From Oryzias latipes (lineage: Eukaryota; Chordata; Actinopteri; Beloniformes; Adrianichthyidae), in NCBI RefSeq assembly GCF_002234675.1, contig NC_019872.2:12211950-12275949 (forward strand): 64,000 nt of DNA. Reading direction: 5' to 3'. A model generated the notes under the pieces. The model was not told the DNA's origin and searched no databases. It saw only the letters and a program-made list of their open reading frames with translations. A program made the position numbers and the translations under genes. Numbering within the stretch: the first letter of the stretch is position 1; each line of letters begins with the position of its first letter. Shown piece after piece: positions 1-18,775 of the stretch.

Positions 1-1539
1 CACTGCTCTCCGAACCGTGAATTCCCCTTGTAATGGCAGCTTATTGACTTTCAAACAACCATGTTGTTGCACTCGATACCACTCTAATGCCTTCAGGTAA
101 TTATTAACTTAGAGTAAATTAACACTTTCTTTCCCCTTTTTCTTTTTATCTGTCTAACACCTACTTACCATTTTTCCACTCTAAAGGGAGAACTGAACTA
201 GAAGAATCAATAAATGGTCTATTTTCAGACTACTGGCTGTAAGGCACATTAGGCAGGACAAAAGAGTCAGACATAAGTCCGTCAGTCAGTGAGACTTTTG
301 AGCTTGTTTGTAACACGATTTATTAGGTTACTTTGTATCAGACACGGTTATGTTTCACATACCTGACACGACTTCTGCCATTATCAGAGTCGTCATCAGG
401 TGCTGGTGATGTGACGTATTTAAAACCAGATGGTTGTGACTGAGGCGGAGTCACCTTTCAAACTTTGACAAGTGACTCCGCCCCCTATTGTCCGTTTCAT
501 GCTGGAGGATGTTACTCCAGGCATGGGAGAGCATGAAGGCCCCCTCATCCTGGGTCATGGAAGTGTGGGCTCGCTTTCGGATCTCCACCGCGTCCTGATG
601 TCATCTTGCGAAAAGGAAACAAAGAAAATACTAACAAGAACAAGTCGACCACAAGCAGTTCAAGAAAACATGAAATCAGCCATAACGGACCACTGCAAAC
701 AAGGAGACCACATCATGGACTGGGAAAAGGCCAGAGTCCTCCGTACTGAAGACAACAGACACCACAGATGGATCATGGAGGCAGTGGAGATCCAAAAGCG
801 AGCCCACACTTCCATGAACCGCGATGAGGGAGCCCTCATGCTCTCTCATACCTGGAGTAACAAAGTTTGACAAGTGACAAGTTTTTAAAGACGTCACATC
901 ACCACCACCTGATGACGCCTCTGATAAAGGCGGAAGTGCTTCCGCTGAAACATGTCAGGCATGTGAAACACTACCGTGTCTGATACAAAGTAACCTAAGA
1001 AATCATCCAATACATACAGACACTAAGAACTTTTTTGAATTGTTTGTAACACTTGTTAACCACATTGGCATATTCACAATACCTGCAACGCCTTGTTTGC
1101 AACATGCAAGAAACAGAATGTAACCGCTAAGCTAACGTTACTGTGAAAACACCAACTCCCAAACTTGTTAGTAACAAATAAAAAAACACAGTCTGACACC
1201 GCTACATGTTAGCCGTGTTTGCTAATTTACAATACCACCCAACTTTGTTTGCAACATGTAAAAAAACAGATCGATACCACTAAGACAAATCTTAGTGGTC
1301 ACACTAACTCCCGACCTTGTCAGTAAAACATAAAAAACATCTTAGTTCGATACGCTACACGTTAGCCGTGTTACCAACTTTACAGAAACACACAATTTTG
1401 GTTGCAACTTGCAAAAAAAAAAAATAGACTGCCGTTTTGATGGAGTGCCATTTGTCGCTCAAAATCGCACGGGACATAAGGTACTTTTTCATTAAAAACT
1501 TGAAACCACAGTTCCGGTGACTCTTGGATCTCATTTCAG
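1..1539. other. Upstream intron or flank of slc43a2, filled with repeats
   Basis: No convincing exon is visible here; the earlier exons of the transporter gene must lie further left, outside the window. The stretch holds a Penelope-like inverted duplication at about 305-1010. From about 1030 to 1500 it holds interspersed repeat sequence with the recurring phrase acgttagccgtgtt and runs of the type caacatgtaaaaaaacag. The same phrases return near 21100-21430, 22190-22480 and 33780-34170, which marks a shared dispersed family. Confidence 0.6.
305..1010. mobile_element. Penelope-like retroelement remnant with inverted ends
   Basis: The outer parts are inverted copies of each other. The stretch near 320-350 containing ggttactttgtatcagacac returns in reverse complement near 975-1000, and 455-590 pairs with about 780-880. 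The open frame 472-870 (+) encodes residues resembling the C-terminal GIY-YIG-type end of Penelope-like reverse transcriptases (DHC, a GDHIMDWEKARVL-like stretch, RWIMEAVEI, NRDEGA, LSHTW). Its first third is the antisense copy of its own last third, so the frame is an artefact of an inverted duplication, not a working protein. Inverted terminal copies are known for Penelope elements. The family assignment rests on motif memory and is moderate. Confidence 0.5.
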
Positions 1540-3464
1540 TGAGTCTCTACTCCTCCATCTTCGGCGTGCTTCAGCTGCTTTGCCTGATGACCACCCCAGT
1601 GATCGGCCAGATCATGGACTGGAAGCTGAAGAGCTGCGATGATGGAGAGGAGGACAAGGAGCCACTGAGCAAGTAAGTGGGAGACGTTCACGGAGCGCAG
1701 AGAAATGCGGCTTTGGCGTCAGTGTCCAGCAATCTGTCATGTCCTCTCCTCTCAAGGGACGAAGCAAAACCCAAACGGCGAGACAGAAAGACACAGAAGG
1801 TGACCAACGCCCTCCGAGCTTTCGTCCTCACGAACATCCTGTTGGTGGGATTTGGGATCACCTGTCTGGTGCCGAATCTTCCTCTACAGGTGAGCAACCA
1901 ACCTCAACTTCCTCTTTTAAAGATCCACTCAGTGTTTTTAAACAGTTTCTGATAGCAATTTTCTGATAATGGAGGACATTCACAAGGAACATTAAGCATA
2001 AATTTGTATTTCTGCGTATTTCTTCTTTTAAATCGTCCTGATTCAGGAGCAGATTAAAAAATGCAGTGGCAGAGGCGAATTTCTACTGCTGCCGCTCTAC
2101 AGAAACTATGTCTTAAAACAACTGAGATTTTTTGATTTAGTCTAAAAATAAAGAAAAATCATAATTAATAGACCACAGGTAGGGCTGGAAAAGATCAAAA
2201 ATGATTGGAGGGGGGATTTTTTTGCATTTTGTTAATAGTTTGCTTAATAATTAGCTTAAGGCTATGTCACACACTACGTACACTTTGCACTTTTTTTACA
2301 AATGAAATTTCGGTCTTTCATGATACATGCGCAATATTCATTACTTATAAGTGTTTCTTGCGTTCCTCGCCGACGTCTTGGGTTATGACTGGCGGATCTT
2401 TACGTGAATTCCGTTTTTGATCAATTTTAAAAATTTTGGTTGGCTAAGAATTAGGCAGTTTATGCGTATTTTACGTCGTTTATAGGCAATTATTACGCAA
2501 ATCTTGTGCAATTTTATATACATTTCAATGACTGCTCCACAAACATCTAACGGACTTTTCACGCATGTACCGTACCACCGACGTATAACTTTTATCTCGT
2601 GTATACGGCGCACATATCACGTTCAAATTAAGATATTGACGTACAAATCACTAATGAATTGCATTTAAACAGCGCAACAATCACACGATCTGCGATGATT
2701 TCTGTGTTCTTAGTGGGGTTTATTCGTACTTCTTCCGCGGTTTTAACGTGGTTCATTCTTAATACATGTGAAAATTTCATGTATAGACCACAACTTTTCT
2801 TAATTTTCCCACGTATGTTCAGGTATGACCAATTTTCATCTCTGCAATATGCACAAAATCTATGTGCTTTTAGTACATAGACTCCAAACTTTCAGCTTTA
2901 ACTTAGACATTTTGTCTGTTTCCACAGATCGTGTCCTTCATCCTGCACACCGTGGTGAGAGGATTCATTCACTCGGCTGTCGGCGGCCTCTACGCTGCTG
3001 TGTAAGTGCACCTTACACAGTCTCCCTTCATTGATCTGATCGGACATTTCATTTCGGAGTTTTGATGCTTCAAACTGAGAATCTGAACTCAGCTGCTTCC
3101 TCTTTTCAGGTATCCCTCCTCGCAGTTTGGCAGTCTGACAGGAATGCAGTCTCTGGTCAGCGCTGTGTTTGCTTTGCTGCAGCAGCCCCTCTTCTTAGCC
3201 ATGATGGGACCTCTGCAGGGAGACCCCTTCTGGGTACGTCTCTAAGCTCACTCAACAGCAGAAATACAAAAATAAAAAGCTAACCCTGATGTTCTCCTCC
3301 AGGTCAACATCGGACTCCTCGTCCTCAGCATGCTCGGCTTCCTGCTGCCGCTCTACCTGATCTGCTACAGACGGACTCTCGCCAAAGAGCAGCGGCAGAA
3401 AGCAGACGAGGCGAAAATTTTCATCAAAATCAACGGCTCAGACATTCCGGAGGCGTTCGTCTAA
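1540..3464 (+). CDS. slc43a2: SLC43A2-type L-amino-acid transporter (LAT4), C-terminal exons
   Basis: Partial gene; the 5' part lies left of the window. Exons read: 1540-1672, 1757-1889, 2928-3001, 3110-3233 and 3303-3464 (stop TAA 3462-3464). All junctions are GT-AG and phases agree. The visible protein begins in [15 protein letters not shown] and runs through a charged cytosolic loop ([19 protein letters not shown]), [79 protein letters not shown] and a last hydrophobic span with [10 protein letters not shown]. It ends in [14 protein letters not shown]. These features match the second half of SLC43 family transporters, which move branched-chain and aromatic L-amino acids by sodium-independent facilitated diffusion at the plasma membrane. 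The KINGS...EAFV tail favours SLC43A2 over SLC43A1 or A3. Adjacency to pitpna and inpp5k supports this. Teleost paralogue (a or b) not resolved. Confidence 0.88.
1955..2145 (-). repeat. Truncated copy of the AAAGACCCACTC MITE family
   Basis: In slc43a2 intron. It contains ataatggaggacattcaca and later gctctacagaaactatgtc, the reverse-strand forms of internal phrases of the MITE copies at 12062-12659 and 27616-28171. The terminal inverted repeats are not preserved. Confidence 0.45.
2256..2885 (+). repeat. Harbinger-like MITE, TIR aaggcyrtgtcacac
   Basis: It starts with ttaaggctatgtcacac. It is homologous over several hundred bases to the copies at 35165-35643 and (reverse) 36690-37223: shared phrases are catgatacatgcg, gtgtttctt, a gtctttacgt-like stretch and attttggttgg. 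The base triplet TTA/TAA next to the aggc terminus suggests a PIF/Harbinger-type target site. The right end is eroded. It lies in slc43a2 intron before the exon at 2928. Confidence 0.5.
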
Positions 3465-4425
3465 AGACGAGCAGACAGAAACAGGACGATGCTGCAGAAA
3501 AAAGTTAAAACAAACACGGACAGGCTGGAGATGAAATTGGAATTGTTTCAACGTGTAATTGGGAATTCGTCACGCTAACAGGCTCCTGTGTCAGTCACAT
3601 TTAAACAAAGAGAGGAGTCGCCGAGCTCTTTCCTGGAAAACGAAAGGAAATACGAAGGGAAATGAAAGAAAAAGAGACTGTAAAGCAAGAGAAGGGGTAC
3701 ACCCCCCTGTTCACCGCCTTTGACCTTTCTTTAAGCCAGAAAATAAGTCGAATTCTCCACAAGCCGCCTGCTAACCGCTACAGCGTCCCGCCAATTTTCT
3801 GGATTTTTTCAGTGAACAGCGTCACCTAAATGAAGAGGAGCTCCCTGCAGATGATTAAGGGACTTTTTCACTTTTTTATTTAATCGCCGGGCTAACATCT
3901 AACACTGTAGACTCTATTAGTGAGCGGATGTTGGTATTTTCCGTTGGAACGTGAAGTTTTCTGCCAAATTGAAGTGTTTATGTTGCTTTCTTGCTTTAGC
4001 TGTGGCTATTGGAGCACCTCCCAGTAGAGAGTTCGAGGTCATTTCATGTTTCTCGGTGAAATTAGCTTTCCCTTCATGTAAAACAGACGCTTTTTGATAA
4101 CTTTTGATTAAATGCATCCAGCAGCTTGCTGTCATTTAGAGGCTGTGGCTGCTTTCTGTCTACTGTTGAGAGAAATGCAGCACTTTCACCCCCTTAGCAA
4201 GCTCGTTTCAGCACTTCCCTGCACAAAGATCTGCCTTTACCTTTATTTGTGTATTTATTTTCTTTCTTCCTTCTTGGGTTTATTTAAATGTGCTCCGCAG
4301 ACATTTCTTTTTGTTGGAACTGGGCTCCCTGCTCCCCTGGATACAGCTCAATTATTTTGTTTATGCCGCTCTCTGTGTTGCGGATGGATTTGTGGGACTT
4401 AATAAAAGATGTTTTGCCTTTTTCT
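3465..4425 (+). other. slc43a2: 3' UTR of slc43a2
   Basis: Non-coding stretch running from the TAA to the polyadenylation signal at 4401-4406. It holds short open frames only and no further splice signals that would extend the protein. Confidence 0.6.
4401..4406 (+). terminator. slc43a2: Polyadenylation signal AATAAA of slc43a2
   Basis: A canonical hexamer followed within 30 bases by T- and GT-rich sequence (gatgttttgccttttt, then ggtgtctg), as expected for cleavage and polyadenylation. It is the first good signal after the stop codon. Confidence 0.6.
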
Positions 4426-7400
4426 GCGCTTGGTGTCTGATTAAAGCGCGACTGATTGGTTTGTTATGGTTCCAGACGATTTAGGAGAACAAATCTGCAG
4501 CTTTCTGTTCTTTTTAGCTTCAACCAGCAGAGGTCAGAATAAGAAATGTGTTCGAGAAAACTTCTGGGCATCAAACTTGTTCACATAAAGCAATTCAAAA
4601 CTTCCCTATCACTGTTTGAAATGAGGAAAAAGTAAAAAAAAAAGTACAAAACAAGTTGCATTTAGATAGACTAAATAGTGCTATCTACTGGTTTACCAGT
4701 CTAATAAATGAGTCCATGGTGCAAAGATGGTAACTTATTCTACTAGAGCGTATCCTGTAACACCTTCAAAACAGCTTGGGTTCACTTCTTCACCAATAAC
4801 TTTACTACAACAACTCGTAAAATAATAATAAACTCTTTTAAAAGGGATGAATTTTCTTTCCTGTTCCATTTCTTTCTTTTTCTGACTTTCACTTCTTTTG
4901 GGACACACAAGCCCATCCGGTGAAAACAACGAAACCTTTGGCCGAATCAGACTTCTTCCCACTACCCGTTTAGCGGAGAGTTATGGAAAAATAGTGTCTT
5001 CGAATTCCGACGTCACTCCCACTTGATGATGTCATCAGTAGTCGCCGGTGGAGCTACGTTAGAGCGGAGTTGCTCAGAAATACATAGCAACATTCATGAC
5101 TTTAGAGTCATGCTAAGACAAAAAATATCGCCTCCTAACTTCTCGAGCATCACTGGAAAGCTACATTGGTAAAAAAGTTGGAAATAAAAGTTGTAGATTT
5201 TGAATGGTGTTAGCGTGGTGAGCTCGCAAAAGTGGCGTTTCCCTGTTGCTCGCACACTTTTACCAGGAGACTGTGAAGATTTAATAGATGAATCCCTGAT
5301 TCAAGCTAAATGAAACAATATAAAATAAGACATGACTATATTAGGATTAAGGACTTGGTAAGCAAAAAAACCACGGTTGCTAAGGAAATCGAAAGATTTA
5401 CTTTAGCCGATTTCTCTAAAAATTACATAGACATGTTCATCACCTCCAGGCAACCAAAATATCAAATGGTTGCTTTGGAGATAAAACCAACAGTAAGCCA
5501 CAATTTTGAATAAAGTGTTTTTTTCATTCATTCATCGTGCGAAGCTCTGACCAGGCTGGCAGTGGAGGGCCTGAAGCAGCCGCTCAGCCAGTGACAGCAT
5601 ATGAATAAAGGGCAGGAGCGGGTAACGTCTGTGGCTTTCTTGAACTTTATGAAGTCTTAGCTTTAAAACAGATCTTTTTCCGCAACCCCCTGTTCCTGTT
5701 TGTGATGGCTGCCTACACTGCCGCCCCATCAGGGCAGTAGCCTCCTGCACCACACCCTACATCTATCCGTCCACTTCAATTTTTTGCATATACCTTTAGA
5801 TTTCTTTTTCAAACATGACACAAATGTTTGAACATAAAATGTATTACCACGTTTACTTTATTATAATTTGTTTCATTAATTTGATGTTGTGCTTTGAGTT
5901 ACCAGTGGTGAGGGAACCATTGCTGCTGCTGCTGCCATCTGCTGCTGGAACCATCAAGTCAGGCCTGACACAACAATGCATGCCAGTCAGCAGAGGCCTT
6001 ATATTCAGCAGGCAGCTAATTGGACTAAACCAGTATTTTGTCTTAGTCTTTTCAAGTTTCCCCTTGTGTGTGTAGTTGGTCTGATCAGCCACTATATATG
6101 TTCCCTTGTGTTTTCAATCAGGAAGGTCAATTTAAGTAAGTTTGTTCGTCTGTTCAGTTGTCCTCTGATAAATTTAAAGCTTGAGTTAATTTTGTTACTT
6201 TGACCTCTTTTAAGAGCCCATTTTTGCCCATTTACATGTTTTGAAAATACATTTGAAAATTGTTGATAAAGTTGATTGCCGTCCTTATCTTACGCTGCTC
6301 GGTCCACCACACTGTTTATGATTTTGGTCCAAAAAGTCAGCTTTAATTTGGTGTTTGGCAGGATCCCCGAGCAGATGTTCCTGCCATGTTGTCATCACAC
6401 CCGGGTTTATCACTCCAGCTCTGTCAGGGTTCTGCTATGACACCTGATACCACACTCTAGCTGATGCTTTTCACTTGACACCTCAGCAACCCGCATCACC
6501 TGACCTACAAGGAAACATCCGTCACTCTGCAATGCTGGAGTGTTTCTGCCATCTCGATTGAAAACGCACTATTTTAATTATTTGTTCACTGTGGTAAACA
6601 GTGAACAAAAACCAAAAAAAAAACAAAAGGAGCACAAGCATTTCCCAGAAGACTTCATTTCAGGGGAAATTATATTTGGACAAAGCAGCAGAGAGATAAG
6701 AATGAAACTCAAGGACAGATCTGCAGGCTGGGAAAGCTGCTCGTTGAATTGAACTTATGCTCCTGCAAAGCTATTTTCATAGATTACAGCATAACCAAGA
6801 AACTATTAATCAAAGGCTTAGTGAAGTATTAAATAATGAAATATGTATTATAGTGAAAAAAATGCAGCTTTGATAGCAGGAACTTAAACTTGAAGAATTA
6901 AACTCAAAGTATGACAAAACAAAGAAAGGAATAAAACAACAGATGACCTGCTGGGATTACCTGAAAACAAGACATTTAGGCTCAATTTATTTTCAATCAA
7001 CTTTGGCTATCACTTGCAAAAAAAAAAAAAAAAGAAACTTTATACTTAAATTGTTTTTACAGCTTTGAATTGATTTATTGATTAAATTTGTTTGTGTTAA
7101 AGGTGCAATCAGTTCCATTGGGAGAATTTATATTTTCCTCTGACACATTTGCATTGTTGTTTGAAATTATTTTAACAAGATTCCTGAGATGTAGCCTTTA
7201 TAGTGAAGCTTAATCTTAAAGACGAAAGGGCTTTTTTTGTTTAAAAGGTTAAATATTCAAGATTGGAAGACTAAAAAACTGTAAATAAGGGCAGAGGAAA
7301 CTTTTCAGTTTAGAAAATGTTCTCAAGCTGAGGTTTACTTGAACTAGAGGAAGGAAGTAGATGATGAAAAACATGAGCCTTTAGGACAGATTCTTGCTGC

Positions 7401-8379
7401 AGCTCGGAGAAGATATAATATAAAGGTACTGAGAGACACTTTTAAAGCAGATGAGGCTAAATTGTAAAGAATAAACTTAAATATTTTTATATTTTGTGTC
7501 AAAAGAATGAACACATGTGATGCCGAAAACTTTTTAACAGACATTTTTTATCATGTGTTTATCTCCATTGGTGAAGGGGAGGGGTGGGAGGGGTTGGGGG
7601 GTCTTGTGTGGGTTTGGGGAAGGGGGGGGGGGGGCTCTATCATTGGAGCATTGTGCTTATTTTTATATTATTTTCAGTACAGCCGTTTGTTTTGTGTGAC
7701 CTATGAAAAGTGCTTTATTATCGAAGATGGATTTGATTGGATTTCTGTCATTTTGACATTCCCTTTTTCATTTTAAAAAAATCCAATTGGTTTTAAAAAA
7801 AAAAAAAACACGTCCAAATGAAAAGCCAAAATTGTGGCATTAAAAACCAAACTGACAAGATTAGTCTGCAAGAGATCAAAGGGCTTCCAGAAAAAACCCG
7901 GAGGAGAGGATGTTAACACACACAAATGTGCTATAAATAAAGCAACCGTTATTACATAACTCCCATGCACATCCTGAAAGACCGACAGATTACTGTAATG
8001 CGCCATGGCTCATGAAGACAATCATGCAGGCGCCAAAGCTGCTCAGGAGACTTCCGGTTGTTGTTGTTGTTGTTTTTTAAATCAGCCTTGGATTTCGGAG
8101 TTAATCACAATCTGTGGAGGTTTTGTTGAAGAAAAAGCCGAAATCCTGCCGTCATCAACGCGATGGTGGATGACCGTCAGTGCGTCAGCTGCGCTCTGAC
8201 GTCTCTCTTCTATGGCAAGCGATAGATATAATAAATCACCGAAACGGCGTCCAGCATTTTACCCACAGACAGTAGCTATCGCTGGACAAAGCGGGTGTGA
8301 CGTCATCCGTCGAAAATGGCTTACCTGCGCTCCAGTGAAATGAAGGCAATTCAGTTGCAATTTCCCCTCGATACAGGTG
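4426..8379. other. Intergenic region, no gene recognised
   Basis: AT-rich DNA between slc43a2 and pitpna. Open frames are short and have no recognisable protein motif. Around 4980-5250 the base composition shifts (gacgtcac, ctacgttagagcgg), suggesting an unclassified dispersed repeat. A G-rich tract lies at 7574-7634. I see no RNA gene. Confidence 0.55.
7574..7634 (+). repeat. G-rich tract with repeated G-runs
   Basis: Purine-rich segment with many successive runs of three to six G, ending in an unbroken run of about a dozen G. It has the form of a potential G-quadruplex sequence on the + strand. No gene overlaps it. Confidence 0.6.
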
Positions 8380-9455
8380 CTGCTGTAGGAACCATAACCA
8401 TTCAGCCTGCACCAACCGTTCCTGGTCTTCGACTAGTGCTGACGTCACATTATGTGATTGGCTGTCCGTTGGTCCGATGATGTTTCAGATAGTGATTGGT
8501 CATGATACTACCATAGAAAAAGATATTATGCGGTCCGTTGTAAACAAACAGAGCTCCGACACAGAGTGAGATTATCTTCTAAACGTGCTTTTAATATGAT
8601 TATTATTAAGTGCATTGCAGCCGAACGGACTGCGGACTATAACAAAGCACCTTCCCTGCCTGCGAACACGAAGCTACTAGACTCCAGCTGCTCTGCTCAG
8701 AGAGACGGTTCTCTAGTGTGGAGCAGCAGGTTGATTCTAACAGCCACAGTGTCATGGTTTGAGTTTCTTTTGTATTGGTTTTTGGTTTTGGTTTTTTGCT
8801 TTCTGTCTTGTTCTGTCATGGTTAAGTTCTGTTTCCTGTTTTATTTTGAAAGGTTTCCTGTCTTGTCTTGTGTTGTGAGTTTTACTTCCTTTGGTCCCCA
8901 TCTGCCCTGATTGTGTTCACCTGTGTCTTGTCTGCCCTGTCTGTATATAAGTTCTGTCTCTGCCTTCCTCCTGTGCTGGTCCATTAACTTCTGGTTGTGT
9001 GTTTCACGTCATTCCTGTCTAGCGTCCTCATTTCATGTCCCTCGCCACGCCACAGTGAGTTTTTGTTTTGTTTTTTGTCATCCTGCTCTGCAGCGCCTTT
9101 TGTTTGTTGGACATTAAACCCTCTAGTCCTTGAACCCGTTTGCCTCCCGTCTCTGCGCCTGGGTCCTACCGGCTCTCGAGCCTTCCCCGCACATGACACA
9201 CAGATCTTTTTACAAAGTGGGTTGTGTCAAAATCTCTCTATAAACACTAAAAGAATAATGTCAGACACAACTTATGAGGGAAAAGTACTTTGGGTTACAA
9301 AAGGAAATGTGAAATGAAAATACGTAGAGCCCGAGCAGATCTCCACGCTACGTAGTTTGTCCAAGTGGTGCTACCGGAGTGTGACGTTATCATCAGTCGA
9401 AAGGACCCCGAACGGTTATTACAGGCCGAATGGTTATGGTACCTACACCACCATT
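8380..9455. mobile_element. Non-autonomous TIR DNA transposon, copy 1 (split by a solo LTR)
   Basis: The left end (taggaaccataaccattc, near 8391) and the right end (gccgaatggttatggtacct, near 9425-9444) are inverted copies, extended inwards by a second shared block (cgactag..gacgtcac on the left, gacgttatcatcagtcga on the right). The interior matches the copy at 62620-63948 closely (gagctccgacacagag, cttccctgcctgcgaacac, aaaatacgtagagcccgag). Without the inserted LTR the element is roughly 620 bp. It has no coding capacity. Superfamily not determined and outer limits approximate. Confidence 0.65.
8750..9198 (+). mobile_element. Solo LTR of an LTR retrotransposon
   Basis: 449-bp insert that begins TGTCATG and ends CATGACA (TG...CA with short inverted ends). 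It is flanked by a perfect 5-bp duplication, cacag at 8745-8749 and 9199-9203. The related element at 63640-63770 lacks the insert at the matching place, which confirms the boundaries. Inside are a TATA-like box at 8944-8950 and an ATTAAA polyadenylation-type hexamer at 9113-9118, in the order expected of U3-R-U5. No internal coding region remains, as after LTR-LTR recombination. Orientation is inferred from TATA and ATTAAA order. Family not assigned. Confidence 0.85.
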
Positions 9456-9469
9456 TGGGGCCAGATGAC

Positions 9470-10010
9470 TCCAGGTAACAGTGATTGGTCTGATTTAGTT
9501 ACATTTCTAGTGTAACTACCGTCGCCAGTCATGAATAAGCTTGTTCGTAGTCCACACCCCTTCCACCATAAGCGGTTCTGGGGAATCTGTCAGTTGAATG
9601 TTTAGGGCGGAGCCAGCGGGCACCACATGCTTTAACTGAGGCATCTTATTGGTCAGTTTATGACTTGAATAATTTGCGATAAAGAGAAAATAGGAAAAAA
9701 AATTGGGATTAGCAAAAAAGGGTATCAGAAAAAGAACGGTTAGAATGACTGAGTAATAGCTGCTCATTTCTCAATAGAAGATGTTGGCTTCTTGATGCCA
9801 GCAGACACTTCCTATTTGAAGCTCAAGAGAGGAGGGGTCAATGTGTCCAGTGACATACACTGTCAGAGGTGATCTATGACATCTTTTGCTTGCCATACAT
9901 GCCGGCATTGTGACGTGCTGCATGACAGGAATGACACAGGACGGGTTGCTCCTAAAAAATAAAAATGAATCCCAAATTGAACAGTTTTTCTGAAAGAAAC
10001 TTAACAATTA
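9470..10010. repeat. Dispersed teleost repeat, related to 31870-33310
   Basis: It shares ordered phrases with the repeat at 31870-33310: a ggtatcagaaaaagaacggtt-like stretch, gactgagtaatagctgctca, tttctcaata, ttggcttcttg and acttcctatttgaagctc. Terminal repeats were not identified. Non-coding. Confidence 0.5.
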
Positions 10011-10106
10011 AGTTTGCATCTAAATGTTTCTACTGTTTTTTGACACACGTTAACAAAATTCGCCGTTTTTGACTAGAATGTGATCATAATTTTTTGCTCG
10101 TTTCTT

Positions 10107-10444
10107 CTAAAATGATCTTTTTTTTATTTTTAAACTGAAAGGATTGAGACCCCTCATGACCACTCCCCGGGTGGACCAATAGTCCACCTCCTCCTTCTTC
10201 ATCCTCCTCCTCCTCCTCCTCCTCCTCCTCCTCCTCGTCTTCTCAGGCCTCTGAGCGTAACAGCAACGCCGCGCCGCGGCTCTGATCAGGAAGTGAATTT
10301 GGAGAAAATAGGCGACAGTGGAGGTAGGATGACATAGAGAGAAGAGCTGGGAAAGAAGAAGCGATCCAAGCCTGATTCTGGACGTGCTTGCAGCGGAGTC
10401 TTCTGGATCAGAACCTCCCGGAGCCACACAACTAAAAAAAAAAA
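10107..10444 (+). promoter_or_regulatory. pitpna: Probable pitpna promoter and 5' UTR region
   Basis: GC- and CpG-richer DNA (gcaacgccgcgccgcggc near 10262) directly before the pitpna start codon, continuing with CpGs after exon 1 to about 10870. It contains the CTC microsatellite. No TATA box is evident. The transcription start cannot be placed from sequence alone. Confidence 0.45.
10199..10236. repeat. (CCT)n trinucleotide microsatellite
   Basis: About twelve tandem CCT units just upstream of pitpna, in the presumed promoter or 5' UTR. It creates a spurious poly-arginine frame on the minus strand. Confidence 0.9.

Positions 10445-18775
<8,331 letters not shown>

Noticed and set aside
10107-10427. 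Minus-strand frame with a poly-arginine run near pitpna
   Set aside because: Created by the CCT microsatellite and lies antisense to the presumed promoter and 5' UTR.
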